A stretch of 64,000 nt of DNA from Eucommia ulmoides (GCA_016647705.1 CM028339.1:17998803-18062802); one strand, 5' to 3'; positions 47,901 to 54,180 are shown, counted from the first letter of the stretch. Numbers and translations: made by a program. Notes: generated by a model from the sequence alone, not told the origin.

Positions 47901-50900
47901 TATCCAAACCACCGTAAACGATTTTCTCTCATCTTCTCTTCAATGAGTGTTATTCCTAAATTCTCTTTAATAGTTACATTCTTAATTTTATCCATTCTCG
48001 TCTTCTCACTCATCCACCGTAACATCCTAATTTTTGTTATACTAATTTTTTGGACATGCTTTGTTTTTACTGCCCAACATTCTAAATACAAATCGCCAAA
48101 ATTTTAATCTTAATAAAATCAACTAGCATTAATTATTTTTATTTATTGGCTCACATGCGAGTGTGTTTTATATTTTATAATTGAAATTTAGTTTAATTGT
48201 TTTACTTCTTGATCCTAAATTTGCAATATATCAATGTTATAAATTATTCTTTATTTTTTTTTAATGTCGTGAACTTGGCTTCGCTCAAGCTAACGCCTCA
48301 CCTTGTGCCTAGGCACTAGGGGACTTTGTGCGCCTCAGTGCTTCTAGAGCCTTTATGACTATGGTAAAAAGGGTGTATGAAAAGAAAGTGATGGCTTGAC
48401 TATTATATCAGCCTCTCCATCTACTTATAATAAAAATAAGAAAATAACACAAAACCCTAAATAATACAGGAATGACAAAAATACTCTTTAACACTGGCAA
48501 TCAAATTCAATGTGCTTCGTTCTCTCATGGACGATCGGATTGAATGCAATGTGAAGTACTTCTTGATTATCGCATCCTAGATCCATTAATTAAGAACGAT
48601 CTAACTCAAGTTCCTCCAACAAATATTTCAACCAAGTTAGATCACAAGTGGTAGAGCCATGATCCTGTATCTTCATTGTGCACTTGATCGAACCACTACA
48701 GTTTGCTTCTTACTTTTCCATGAGACTAGATTACCTCCAACAAATACACAATAACCCATAGTAAATTTTCTATTGAAAGATGATCCAGCCCGATCTGCAT
48801 TTGTATATCCCATTATTTTAGCGCGATTGTACTAATACAGTAGGCCACAACCGAGAGCACTTTTCAAATATATGAGAATATGAACTGTTGCTTCCTAGTG
48901 ACGTATTGTGGAACGATCCAAGAACTAGCTAATAAAACTAATAGCACATAAGATATGAGGTCTGGTAACATTCAAATAGTTTAACTTCCCAACTAACTAT
49001 CTCATCTAATTATATCAGTAATTCTCCCGAATCTGCCTGCATTTTCGTGTTTAGATCCATAGGGGAGTCAATCAGTTTACCTCCTAACATTCATGTTTTC
49101 ATTCAATAGAACAAGGACATATTTTCTCCGAGAAAGATAAATTCTTGCCTAGATCGAGCAACATCAATCCTCAAAAAGTACTTCAATTGGCCCAAATGTT
49201 TCGTATAAAACTTATTATGCAAGGGCAATCTGAGAGATTAAATCCCATTATAGTCATCCCTTGTGATCATACGATATCATTCACATACACAATCAACAAT
49301 ATTTTATTTGCTAGAATATTTCTGTAAAACACTAAGTGATTAACGCCACATCTCTGAAGACCAAACTCGGTAATCACATCACTAAATTTCTCAAACCATG
49401 CTCGAGGAGATTGTTTGAGGTCATATATGAATTTCTTTAAATGACACACCAACGCAGACTCATCCTGAGCAACGAACCCCGAAGGTTACTCCACATAAGT
49501 CTCCGTTCAATAAGGCATTCTTGATATCAAAAAAGTCTCAGAGTAGTCAAAGTTATATATCTAAGTATATCCTTTACCAACTAAGCGAGCCTTGAGTCAA
49601 TCAATTGTATTATCTGGATCAACTTTAACTGTATAAACCTATTTACAACCAATAATTGCCTCAGTGGAAGAGGAACAAGATCCCAAATACCATTCTAGTG
49701 TAGCAAGCATTTCATCTCCCATTGGAGTCTTCCACCCAGAGCGAGAAAGGACCACTAATACAATGTTACGAAGAGAAAAAGAAACCAAAGAAGTAACAAA
49801 GGAGGAATAGTAGACACAATTTGAGATACGATATGCAATACAAGAGCATTTACCCATCTTAACATCAATAGGCATGTCCAATTCAACTAAATTAGATGGT
49901 GGAAAAACAGACGGAGAAGGATATGAGAAGACTGAGACAATAGGCGCAGCAACGGAGGTAGGAGGGGTGGCCTTTGACAGTGGGCTTACAGTTGCAAAGG
50001 AGGACCAGAGGAACAACTGGAGGAATTAAAGTCAAATGTGGAAGAAGGTAGGCTTGGTAAGGGAAGGATAATATCCATATCATCGAGTGAGATAGGGTTA
50101 GATAAATAAGGAGCGGACTCAAAAAAGGTAACATCGGCACGTACAAACGCACAACCTAAAGATGGACTGTAACAGTGATACTTCTTTTGAGTACATGAAT
50201 ATCCAAGGAAAATACATTTTAAGGCCTGAGGGAGCAACTTGCCCGACCAAGAGTAAGTTCATGAATACGAGAAGGGAACACGAGGGCCCTAGACCGATTG
50301 AAACACACTAGGGCAGCAAATTAATATAAAAGTCCACAAGGAAGGAAGGAGTCTATGTGCCTAATGTCTACGATAAAGCAAGAGGGAACAAACAAATCAC
50401 GGGCTAAAAGTAACCATAGATAAAGGACCAAAAAAAAAAAATTGAGCAAACAACTTGCCCTGCGGCCCCAACAAAAGTTGATCACAACATGCAAGGAAGT
50501 TCCTAATATATGGACACGGCACACAAGGATAGCAAAAACAGGTTAAATTCTAAGATATCCATTTCTTTGGCAGATTTAGCTTAACGTTGGAGGAGTTCAA
50601 AAACTCCAAAGGTTTTTCACTCTTTCAAATTACATCTTCTAAGCCTCCTGCTGTAAAATGTCCAGCTTTTTTTTAACTTGAAACTTTCGAATGCACGCTC
50701 AGTATCCTCATGTCCTGCGAAGACATGCAAGGTGAGATGAGAAATATCAATGCTAAGATTAGAAAGGAAATAGAGAATATGGTGATCTTAGAGTTGAGAT
50801 TAAAAAATGGCAGTACAGTGCACGAACACTTGTGCCATTATGAGGTACAAGAAATTTCTAATTTTTGTTTTTCAAATTTTGGGTTATGAGGTGCAGAAAA

Positions 50901-53471
50901 TGTAGCAAGGGAGAGTCAAGTGAAGCAATAAAATTTCAACGTCGAGCCAAACTGCAATAGCTCTGAAAATGGACTTGGTTTCTACAACCAGTCAAAACCG
51001 TCCAACAATCAAGATAGTGAAACAATGAAAGACGTCTCTACAAGCTAACTTGGGGGGGGGGGGGGGGGCTACTATAGAGCTCTTACCGAATTGTTTTCAG
51101 AAACTGTTGAAACATTTTTTCAATTAATGCATCCAACTCAAGATCCAACATCACTACGCATAACCTGAATGTTGCAAAAGCTTTAAGAATAGAAACTGCT
51201 CTAGAATAACAGCGACCAGTCATAGGAAATAACTTCTCAAATGCCACGACAGTCAGCTGAAAGAAATTCTGTGCAATGCAATAACCAAAGAAAAAGTTAT
51301 GAATAGTTAATAATCAAAACAGGCATACAAATTGAAGTTTATACTATGAAAGAATAAAAGAAAAAAAAATTAAGTTCCTTACACCTTTATTTGTTCATCA
51401 TTGTAAGGAGCATCGGGCGCCATTACTCTTGTAATCTCACTTATGCAAGATGCTACTGAAACTTTCACATTTATGTCCTCGTGCCTCACTAGTTCATCAG
51501 CAACCAAGGCCTTCGCTACAGGTAGAACTGCCTCCTCCATTGAGCTGGATGGATCTTGCCGCACCTTTGATAAAAGATTCTCCACTTTCTAAAAGTGGAA
51601 ATGAAACCAAAGAAACAAATTTCAGAACTCAGAGGAACATGAGGTGTAACATACAAAATAATTGGTTGCAGGATTACTCTTGAGCAAAAAGGGAAAAACT
51701 CATAGACAGCAAAAAAAAAAAAAAAAAGTGCAGGGATAAGCTTGTATAGACCATTGAAAGAACGGATGGATAATCTAGATCTCAGGGGTAAGGTTGCGTA
51801 CATTTTACCCTCTCCAAACCCCGCAATGGCAGGAGCCTTCGTGCACTAGGCTACCCTTATTTATACAAAATCAGTTAATAAAAGCTTTTGAAGCCCAAAT
51901 CATCAATGCTTGAAGGCCCTCCTTCATGAATCACTCCTCTCGCTGACAATGGAATTCTCATTTTTATCCCATATACCTCTCCAAAAATTTATTGCATCGT
52001 CTCTATAAACCATGTGAAGGTTACAAATCCCGCTTTGAGGAAATTTCTCATTAAGAATTAGCACTTTCAGCCATGAGTGATGATATTATGCAGAGTAATC
52101 ATGCAAAATATATGCTAAATGTCCCCCCAATGCCTTATAAAGGCCCCATTCTTAAGATGACCCCTTGTACATTTTCTTCCAACCCGCCAAAAGTAAATTA
52201 ATATAAATGATTAGTCATAACAAAATTGAAGAATTAGGTTAGAGAAGAAGAGGCAGGAAGTAGGAGACTGACATAAAGACATCAAATTAAGGTTGCCTAG
52301 TGAATAAATAGGTCGTTGAATCACCATTTAATGCACGGAATAATTAGCATAACATTGGTTTCTGATTGTTTCACTATCCCTTATTACATTATTATCTTCA
52401 ATAATATAAATAGTATTTCAAATTGGATATAAGACTTAATCTCTCAACACCTTTCATTTATTTATTTTTTCCTGTCTTCTTTTCACCAAATTAACTGTAA
52501 CCGGACAATGCCGTTGGACCCATCCATGTATAATAAAAACCTCAAACAACCCACATCGGCAACCCAACGGTGAGGGTATGACTCCATGTGTATACATTGT
52601 GGGTGCACAAAGGTTATACCAGATTTTCAGTACAACCTCCATTCGATCATTGCCATGTGGATTGAGAAACACATCACAAACATTAAAAATAAAACTACTT
52701 CCACATGGAAAATTTTGAATGGAAGATGTACAAAAAAATCTGAATCAACCTTCCTACCAGATTTTTTCCCATGCACAGAGCCTAAATTACTGTACTTATA
52801 TAGGCATAATACCTAAAACTCAACACGAAAATTGTGACGCTCATCAAGTAATCACAAATCCATTTGTGGGCTCGTGGCGAATTTTACTAGGTTTGAGTTA
52901 TTAGACATAGAAATCCAAGAGCTAAACACCCTAATATAAGAATGCTTATATCAGTAACCTAACAATCAATAATTAATCGTCCATCTTAATCTGTAAACCC
53001 AACAGCAATCGCTAATTACCCTGCCATTGCTTCAACTTAAATTCACCAAACCCCTGTTGAACTACTCAATTTCCAAAGCTGATCAAAAGGGAGTGTATCA
53101 GCAACCTATAAACACATTGATGCAACGACTAACCATTTGAAAAATCAAAGTACCTACCCTTGATTCTAACGTCTAAACACAGATATCTCCCTGATTGAAT
53201 TCACGAGAAGTAAAAACGTGAAAAGGGAAAAATCAATGCGCGTTGTTTTTGACACTGATTCAAAAACCCTAACTAAGAAAACTCGAATTTCTCTTTGCGA
53301 GTGTATTTGCATTCGAGATACATCAAACAAGTAAAATCAAGTGGGTCTTACGTCAAGCAGACACAGAAGCGCCTGCTTGGATGATGGTGGCGCGATAAGA
53401 TGATTCCCGGCGTCAAAGAGCTGTGCTCGAAGCTCATCCTCTGAAATAGAAGATGAACGAGAAGGGGCCAT
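10408..53471 (-). CDS. PDS5-like cohesin cofactor with Tudor and PEARLI-4-like domains, 20 coding exons
   Basis: Joined by eye from GT-AG sites with consistent phase; about 1,117 codons. Exons in gene order: 53352-53471, 51385-51588, 51087-51256, 43378-43504, 43119-43286, 40482-41261, 40203-40298, 39692-39796, 39369-39461, 39116-39223, 37875-38048, 37613-37720, 36609-36688, 12757-12808, 12509-12595, 12366-12412, 12032-12086, 11915-11953, 11137-11243, 10408-11041. PDS5 proteins bind cohesin on chromatin and act in cohesion and repair; the plant PDS5C-E types are shorter and end in a Tudor domain. Here the N-terminal HEAT-like part, basic linker and Tudor domain match that type, but the last exon adds a PEARLI-4-like domain. 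The start [15 protein letters not shown] fits the family. No internal stop was found in the chosen exons. Exon borders come from inspection, not transcripts, and alternative splicing is likely in the repeated small exons. Confidence 0.8.
11137..12412 (-). CDS. PDS5-like gene, exons 16-19: short linker exons
   Basis: Four small exons with matching phases: 12366-12412 ([15 protein letters not shown]), 12032-12086 ([18 protein letters not shown]), 11915-11953 ([13 protein letters not shown]) and 11137-11243 ([20 protein letters not shown] then [14 protein letters not shown]). The encoded segment is polar, rich in Ser and Lys, and probably disordered. It joins the Tudor domain to the last exon. 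Its phase-correct connection to that exon is the key evidence that the PEARLI-4-like part belongs to the same transcript. Confidence 0.7.
11424..11582 (-). mobile_element. Au-type SINE in intron 18
   Basis: On the minus strand the order is a box A-like 'tagtaagattgttcc', a box B-like segment around 'ggaggtccctggtcc', then 'ttttggaaacagcctctc', 'gtaaagttgcgtgtatctg', and the terminal 'gcgctgggctgcccttttt'. This is the typical Au SINE structure, nearly full length, in the same orientation as the host gene. A poly-A run of about 22 lies just beyond its 5' side on the plus strand (11588-11609). Confidence 0.8.
12509..36688 (-). CDS. PDS5-like gene, exons 13-15: Tudor domain split by a 23.8 kb intron
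   Basis: Exon 13 (36609-36688) encodes [17 protein letters not shown] plus the first two bases of a Met codon. Exon 14 (12757-12808) supplies the third base and [17 protein letters not shown]. Exon 15 (12509-12595) encodes [18 protein letters not shown]. Together they form a complete Tudor-like beta barrel of the PDS5C type, with the WWP and YDDGDEE motifs that mark this group; Tudor domains commonly bind methylated histone tails. The split Met codon is completed exactly across 23.8 kb of intron (12809-36608), which supports the junction despite the distance. Confidence 0.9.
12813..13535. other. Start of intron 13, no gene recognised
   Basis: Unique-looking AT-rich intron sequence with short repeated phrases ('caaatcttcac.ttg') around 13015-13080 and a G-rich run (G7-A-G9) at 13261-13277. 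No coding signal. Confidence 0.4.
13540..14335 (+). mobile_element. Ty1/copia integrase relic
   Basis: Broken plus-strand frames resemble a copia integrase core: a region resembling [16 protein letters not shown], then [10 protein letters not shown], then [20 protein letters not shown], followed in other frames by pieces resembling the region after the integrase core. The expected glutamate region (normally 'QNG..ERKNRHI') is degraded to [13 protein letters not shown]. No LTRs belonging to it were found. It lies in intron 13 of the PDS5-like gene, antisense to that gene. Confidence 0.6.
14349..14870 (+). mobile_element. LTR and primer binding site of a truncated retroelement
   Basis: A candidate 5' LTR (14349-14545, TGTCGG...ATTCA) with a TATA-like 'tatatatac' is followed at 14548 by 'ttggtatctagagc', the initiator Met tRNA primer binding site typical of plant copia elements. 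About 320 bases of leader-like sequence follow before the next element begins at 14871. No matching 3' LTR was found in the window, so it is truncated or was disrupted by later insertions. Confidence 0.55.
15220..18181 (+). mobile_element. Truncated copia element inserted in the opposite orientation
   Basis: A related LTR (15220-15383) with primer site ttggtatccagagc is followed by leader, gag (from the ATG at 16081; [20 protein letters not shown]), a frameshifted zinc knuckle ([14 protein letters not shown], near 16792-16833), a protease remnant with an altered active site (DSTV in place of the usual DSGA), and integrase with [22 protein letters not shown] and [14 protein letters not shown]. 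It stops abruptly at 18181, just after integrase, with no RT, RNase H or 3' LTR of its own. On either side lie the two halves of the RNase H of the surrounding minus-strand element, with about 120 bases lost at the junction. Confidence 0.8.
16855..16969. mobile_element. Small LTR-like (TRIM-like) insertion within the copia gag region
   Basis: Between the zinc knuckle and the rest of gag-pol of the plus-strand copia copy sits a foreign segment TGTTAGGATCCCACATCG... ending ...gggtttgtaacc, with internal phrases 'cctaggcaccctccccttg' and 'gggtgagttctacctag'. This resembles solo LTRs of small nonautonomous (TRIM) retroelements common in plants. Imperfect flanking words cgttg and cattg could be the target duplication. 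Family assignment is from memory of the motif and is tentative. Confidence 0.45.
21370..21571 (-). repeat. 101-bp tandem duplication of the gag start in the copia element
   Basis: Two successive copies (21370-21470 and 21471-21571) differ at a handful of sites. On the minus strand each encodes the start of the gag protein (an Met-Ser-Thr start followed by PLTTRKLN). The second copy ends the frame and leads directly into the zinc-knuckle region, so the gag core of some 200 codons is missing. Confidence 0.8.
23934..23990. repeat. (TA)n/(CA)n microsatellite near the hAT left end
   Basis: A run of TA units, a few CA units, then TA units again. It lies in the subterminal region of the hAT-like element. 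Confidence 0.9.
25200..26310. repeat. TTTCTG / TTCCC minisatellite-like filler inside the hAT element
   Basis: Many imperfect repeats of words such as 'gttcccagatttctgttt', 'gttcctgtttct' and 'gttccctgtttctg', together with a direct duplication of a longer segment: 'acctgagtgtttttgtt' to 'atgcgtttgtgtatatt' occurs at about 25652-25766 and again at 26110-26224. Open frames across this region (25676-25918 and 26188-26385) are by-products of the repeat. Confidence 0.7.
26596..26893 (+). pseudogene. gag-like fragment (UBN2-like), uncertain
   Basis: A 98-codon open frame with [20 protein letters not shown] and [18 protein letters not shown]. The phrase '..I.DGLPS.W' and the helical pattern recall the gag regions of plant copia-type elements, but similarity is weak and no zinc knuckle follows. 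It may be a fragment captured in the hAT element. Frames just downstream carry basic, arginine-rich words but soon hit stops. Confidence 0.35.
27656..34099 (+). pseudogene. Helitron RepHel gene (HUH rolling-circle endonuclease plus PIF1-like helicase), broken
   Basis: Exons by eye: 27656-27783 ([11 protein letters not shown] start), 28195-29417, a piece from 29503, one from 29825, then Rep from 29936 ([18 protein letters not shown]). Rep carries the HUH motif HMH at 31290-31298 and the two-tyrosine motif [10 protein letters not shown] at about 31690-31719. The helicase from 32536 has the Walker A motif GGADTGKT near 32704-32727, then [18 protein letters not shown] and [10 protein letters not shown], an intron (about 33230-33331), and the C-terminal motifs ending LYVALSRC. 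Frames break near 28681, 29005, 30619-30880, 31480-31520, 32410-32535, 32871-32940 and 33928, so no functional protein is expected. Enzymes of this type nick and replicate Helitrons by a rolling-circle route. Confidence 0.8.
28393..29006 (+). repeat. 390-bp tandem duplication in the N-terminal part of the Helitron gene
   Basis: The segment starting catcagag(t/c)ctacgcc at 28393 recurs at 28783. The first ~220 bases of the two copies are very similar and both encode serine- and threonine-rich sequence with ILSDQ and NSRST. A more diverged third copy follows at about 29155-29390 and perhaps a fourth at 29500-29720. Between them lie basic stretches of the form RRERERxxxQ. The N-terminal region of plant RepHel proteins is poorly conserved, so expansion by repeats is plausible. 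Confidence 0.7.
35909..36150 (+). repeat. Putative 3' LTR of the split copia element
   Basis: Directly after a purine-rich tract (cctgaaggggatc) the sequence GTTAAAATATTTAC begins, consistent with an LTR whose first T is lost or shared. It is AT-rich, with two similar phrases 'cctcaatgtactatacaaa' and 'actcaatgtaatatacaaa' about 55 bases apart. The right end is unclear; I put it before the poly-T near 36150. Confidence 0.45.
36151..36608. other. End of intron 13 (gene-sense start), no feature recognised
   Basis: Ordinary AT-rich intron sequence between the copia relic and exon 13 of the PDS5-like gene. No repeat ends or coding signal seen. Confidence 0.4.
37613..40298 (-). CDS. PDS5-like gene, exons 7-12: tandemly repeated small exons
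   Basis: Six small exons, all of length divisible by three and all bounded by phase 0 introns, belong to two related types. Type B exons (40203-40298, 39692-39796, 39116-39223, 37613-37720) share an MASHS or VVSHS start, a KASK-like middle and a basic cluster such as [11 protein letters not shown] or [10 protein letters not shown], ending in a Glu. Type A exons (39369-39461 and 37875-38048, plus the tail of exon 6) begin GDVKSKR or GDEKPKSER and end near GDQ or GGQ. Order is A-B-(broken A)-B-A-B-A-B. Introns between them also resemble each other, so genomic segments were duplicated, not only exons. The basic clusters suggest nuclear targeting or nucleic acid contact; this is inference. Confidence 0.8.
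38084..38124. repeat. Short tandem repeat with CACGTG words in intron 10
   Basis: Three tandem units of 13-14 bases of the form gtgcaagacacgtg (the middle one reads gtgcaagcatgtg). The palindrome CACGTG, a core G-box bound by plant bZIP and bHLH factors, occurs at 38081, 38092 and 38119. It lies 36 bases upstream, in gene sense, of exon 11. Regulatory use is unproven; it may simply be a repeat. Confidence 0.6.
38446..38926. repeat. Tandem duplication of about 240 bp in intron 10
   Basis: 38446-38687 and 38698-38926 are two diverged copies sharing blocks such as 'aatagtttcaaaatcaa', 'gctgacattttagttgtgc' and 'gtgctttaga', in the same order and spacing. They lie in the intron between two module exons of the PDS5-like gene. 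No ORF is conserved between the copies, so this is intron sequence duplicated in place. Confidence 0.75.
39955..40013 (-). pseudogene. Degenerate copy of the type A module exon
   Basis: Between exons 7 and 8, the minus strand has the acceptor-like context 'gcattagaag' followed by GGACATGTGAAGG, encoding [17 protein letters not shown]. This matches the start of the type A exons (acceptor context 'gcattgtaag', GDVKSKR). The position of the expected donor reads GGTCAAGAATCAG instead of ATCAGgt, so the donor is lost. I left it out of the gene model. It could be a skipped exon relic or be spliced to another nearby GT. Confidence 0.55.
40482..41261 (-). CDS. PDS5-like gene, exon 6: long basic disordered region
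   Basis: A single 260-codon exon, rich in Lys, Ser, Asp and Glu, with low hydrophobicity. It begins [17 protein letters not shown] and contains [20 protein letters not shown], a conserved stretch of plant PDS5C-like proteins, followed by many short Lys/Arg clusters that could act as nuclear localisation signals. Its last 50 or so codons (from about [17 protein letters not shown] to DEEYGDQ) are the first copy of the 'A' module that is repeated in the exons downstream. The region probably links the HEAT part to the Tudor domain. Confidence 0.85.
41631..42867. mobile_element. Harbinger-like nonautonomous element in intron 5
   Basis: The ends are GGTCATATTTGGTACATGGG (left) and, reverse complemented from the right, CGCTATGTTTGGTACGCTGG: imperfect terminal inverted repeats sharing TTTGGTAC. 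They are flanked by TAA on both sides (41628-41630 and 42868-42870), the 3-bp target duplication typical of PIF/Harbinger elements. Subterminal sequence is full of 'ggaatgg/ccattcc' words, a known trait of such MITE-like elements. No transposase. The interior is a repetitive array with an inversion in the middle. Confidence 0.65.
41860..42240. repeat. Inverted array of 'aacagaaatctgggaac' repeats
   Basis: From about 41880 to 42135 the plus strand repeats words like 'aacagaaatctgggaac'. From about 42137 onward the complementary orientation appears ('gttcccagatttct', 'gttcccatatttctgtt'). The switch lies near 'acatatttatgt' at about 42130-42141, itself palindromic. The array could fold into a long hairpin. 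Confidence 0.7.
42871..43118. other. Intron 5 beside exon 5, no feature
   Basis: AT-rich intron sequence between the Harbinger-like element and exon 5. Nothing recognised. Confidence 0.4.
43119..43504 (-). CDS. PDS5-like gene, exons 4-5: end of the HEAT-like region
   Basis: Exon 4 (43378-43504, 127 nt) completes the split Arg codon from exon 3 and reads [19 protein letters not shown] then a run ending [11 protein letters not shown]. Exon 5 (43119-43286, 168 nt) reads [20 protein letters not shown] then [10 protein letters not shown] and [14 protein letters not shown]. The phrase [13 protein letters not shown] is conserved among plant PDS5C-type proteins. A short intron of 91 bases separates the two exons. 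The 7.6 kb intron upstream contains an entire nest of mobile elements. Confidence 0.9.
43505..45330. other. Intron 3, gene-distal part, with long G tract
   Basis: No coding signal. The main feature is a T12 run followed by 20 consecutive G (44057-44076). The rest is AT-rich intron sequence without clear repeat ends. Confidence 0.4.
45340..45790 (-). mobile_element. LINE-like relic (3' region), uncertain
   Basis: The plus strand carries words matching the reverse complement of LINE open reading frame 2 ends: 'cccacctaagtatggcctactacatgaat' style text at 45380-45415, then 'ttttctatgcacatgctcaaac' at 45573-45595 and 'ttcattcttaatcttattca' at 45660-45680, in the same order as in the clearer LINE tail at 47665-48110. 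No intact protein remains. Assigned by comparison with that copy. Confidence 0.5.
47477..47623 (+). mobile_element. Au-type SINE with internal deletion
   Basis: Box A-like 'gggtacaatggtaaggtt', a box B start 'ctagagatcc', then the conserved right part 'aaattgcgtacatct', 'ccaaaccccgcaatgacg', 'ccttcgtgcactggactgcccttttttt'. The middle part between box B and 'tctgtatac' is missing compared with the copy at 11424-11582. Confidence 0.8.
47665..48110 (-). mobile_element. LINE (L1-type) 3' end with the C-terminus of its reverse transcriptase
   Basis: A 109-codon minus-strand frame (47762-48091) reads [36 protein letters not shown] and [16 protein letters not shown], which is the C-terminal end of plant LINE polyproteins. 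After its stop the minus strand continues into a short 3' UTR and ends in a TTG-rich tail (47672-47685, plus-strand caacaacaacaac). Severe 5' truncation is typical of LINE insertion. Confidence 0.85.
48364..50260 (-). mobile_element. Ty1/copia relic in intron 3, related to the 14871-22397 element
   Basis: An LTR (48364-48493, ending tttaaca on the plus strand) has the same block order as the LTRs at 14871 and 22239. Minus-strand relics follow: RNase H (joined straight to the LTR at 'tggcaatcaaattcaatgtg', so the polypurine tract region is deleted), RT (49267-49452: [16 protein letters not shown], with YVNDIV where YVDDIV is usual) and the segment after integrase (49986-50237: [23 protein letters not shown]). 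No 5' LTR. Frames are broken throughout. Confidence 0.8.
50261..51051. other. Intron 3, gene-proximal part
   Basis: No recognisable coding sequence; weakly repetitive text, possibly the decayed remainder of the copia element up to about 50570. Nothing else could be supported. Confidence 0.35.
51052..51068 (-). other. 17-base C tract (G on plus) just after the exon 3 donor
   Basis: Seventeen consecutive G on the plus strand, so C17 in the pre-mRNA, starting 18 bases into intron 3 (donor at 51086). Homopolymers of this length are unstable and could affect splice-site recognition or be a sequencing artefact. Confidence 0.7.
51087..53471 (-). CDS. PDS5-like gene, exons 1-3: N-terminal HEAT-like region
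   Basis: Exon 1 (53352-53471, 40 codons) encodes the start and [18 protein letters not shown], ending in CLLD. Exon 2 (51385-51588, 68 codons) continues with [20 protein letters not shown] and the strongly conserved [17 protein letters not shown] followed by APDAPYND. Exon 3 (51087-51256, 170 nt) carries [20 protein letters not shown] and [20 protein letters not shown]. These are the signature helices of plant PDS5 proteins that pack as HEAT repeats and contact cohesin. Phases are 0, 0, then 2. Intron 1 is 1.8 kb and intron 3 is 7.6 kb, both enlarged by repeats. Confidence 0.9.
51783..51858 (+). mobile_element. Au-type SINE, 3' part only
   Basis: Contains 'ggggtaaggttgcgtacat', 'ctccaaaccccgcaatggc', 'ccttcgtgcactaggctaccc', the right half of the Au SINE. 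The tRNA-like head is absent. It lies in intron 1 of the PDS5-like gene, opposite to its orientation. Confidence 0.75.
51859..53351. other. Intron 1, no gene recognised
   Basis: AT-rich sequence with no convincing ORF and no repeat ends. A few short phrases resemble degraded LTR sequence, but nothing can be assigned. Confidence 0.4.
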
Positions 53472-54180
53472 TTGATTACGCCTCAGACCCAGAACCTAGA
53501 AACACACACTCTCTCACTCGCTCTTTCTCCTTCGCTTTCTCTCTCTGGTTTCAACACGAACTCGAAGGCAGAGCACCGAATAGCGAGAACTCGAAGTGCA
53601 GAAACACCCAAATGCCGGTGACGCACGTAAGCCAAAAAGGGCGTAGGAAAATCGTGTGCTTGTGAAAAATGGAAGGCATGCAAAGCCCCTCTGGCATTGC
53701 CTCCTCCTCCACGTGGCTAAGCGAAGCCATAGCCGTTTCAAATTTGTTGCTTTTTGGAGGGTGAAGGGAGGGACTTGAATGCGTGGGTGTGGACTCCGCG
53801 GTGTCAATCAGTGTGAGATTACTGATTTGCCCAATCACTGTTTGAAATCAGAGAAGAGAAGGTTCGAGTGGGATTGTCCTAACGTGGAAGACTGCAATAT
53901 GTCCAGGTATGTGGCGCGCTAATCTGATATTACTGTAATCTTTTCAAAATTCGAGCTTTTTTTTATTATTTTTTTTACACATATTTTTTATGGTTATGCT
54001 TATGTAAGAGATTTCGTGAGAAAACAAAAAAACAGTAACAAATATTTTATTTGGGTATTGAGTAGAAAAATTTGTAAAGTACTTTCAAGTGTTAAATAGT
54101 GGTGAAAGAGATAATTTGGAAATCTTTATGAAATAGGTGTAATTTCACAAATCCACCTAAAAGAGGATTTCATCAATCTT
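53472..54180 (-). promoter_or_regulatory. Upstream region of the PDS5-like gene
   Basis: The 5' flank relative to the start codon at 53471. The first 100 bases contain gagagag/ctctctc-rich sequence, common in plant 5' UTRs. A 'ccacgtgg' palindrome (CACGTG core) lies near 53709-53716. I cannot place a TATA box or start site with confidence. Open frames on both strands here (53453-53838) have no recognisable protein content. Confidence 0.4.

Larger units (their letters stand above)
46902..48363. mobile_element. hAT-like nonautonomous element carrying a SINE and a LINE tail
   Basis: The ends begin CATTGTTGCC... and, from the right, CATAGTCATAAAGG..., both leading into GGCGC/CCTAGGC-rich subterminal sequence ('gcgcctgggcatccgcctaggcac' on the left, 'gtgcctaggcacta' on the right). 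This is the layout of a common plant hAT family. Flanks are gtaaaaaag (46893-46901) and gtaaaaag (48364-48371), an 8-bp target duplication with one slipped A. The interior holds pyrimidine-rich sequence, an Au SINE (47477-47623) and a LINE 3' tail (47665-48110). Confidence 0.6.

Noticed and set aside
53453-53838. Several open frames on both strands around the PDS5-like start
   Set aside because: They overlap the 5' UTR/start region, are serine/arginine-rich from ga/ct-rich DNA, and show no family resemblance.
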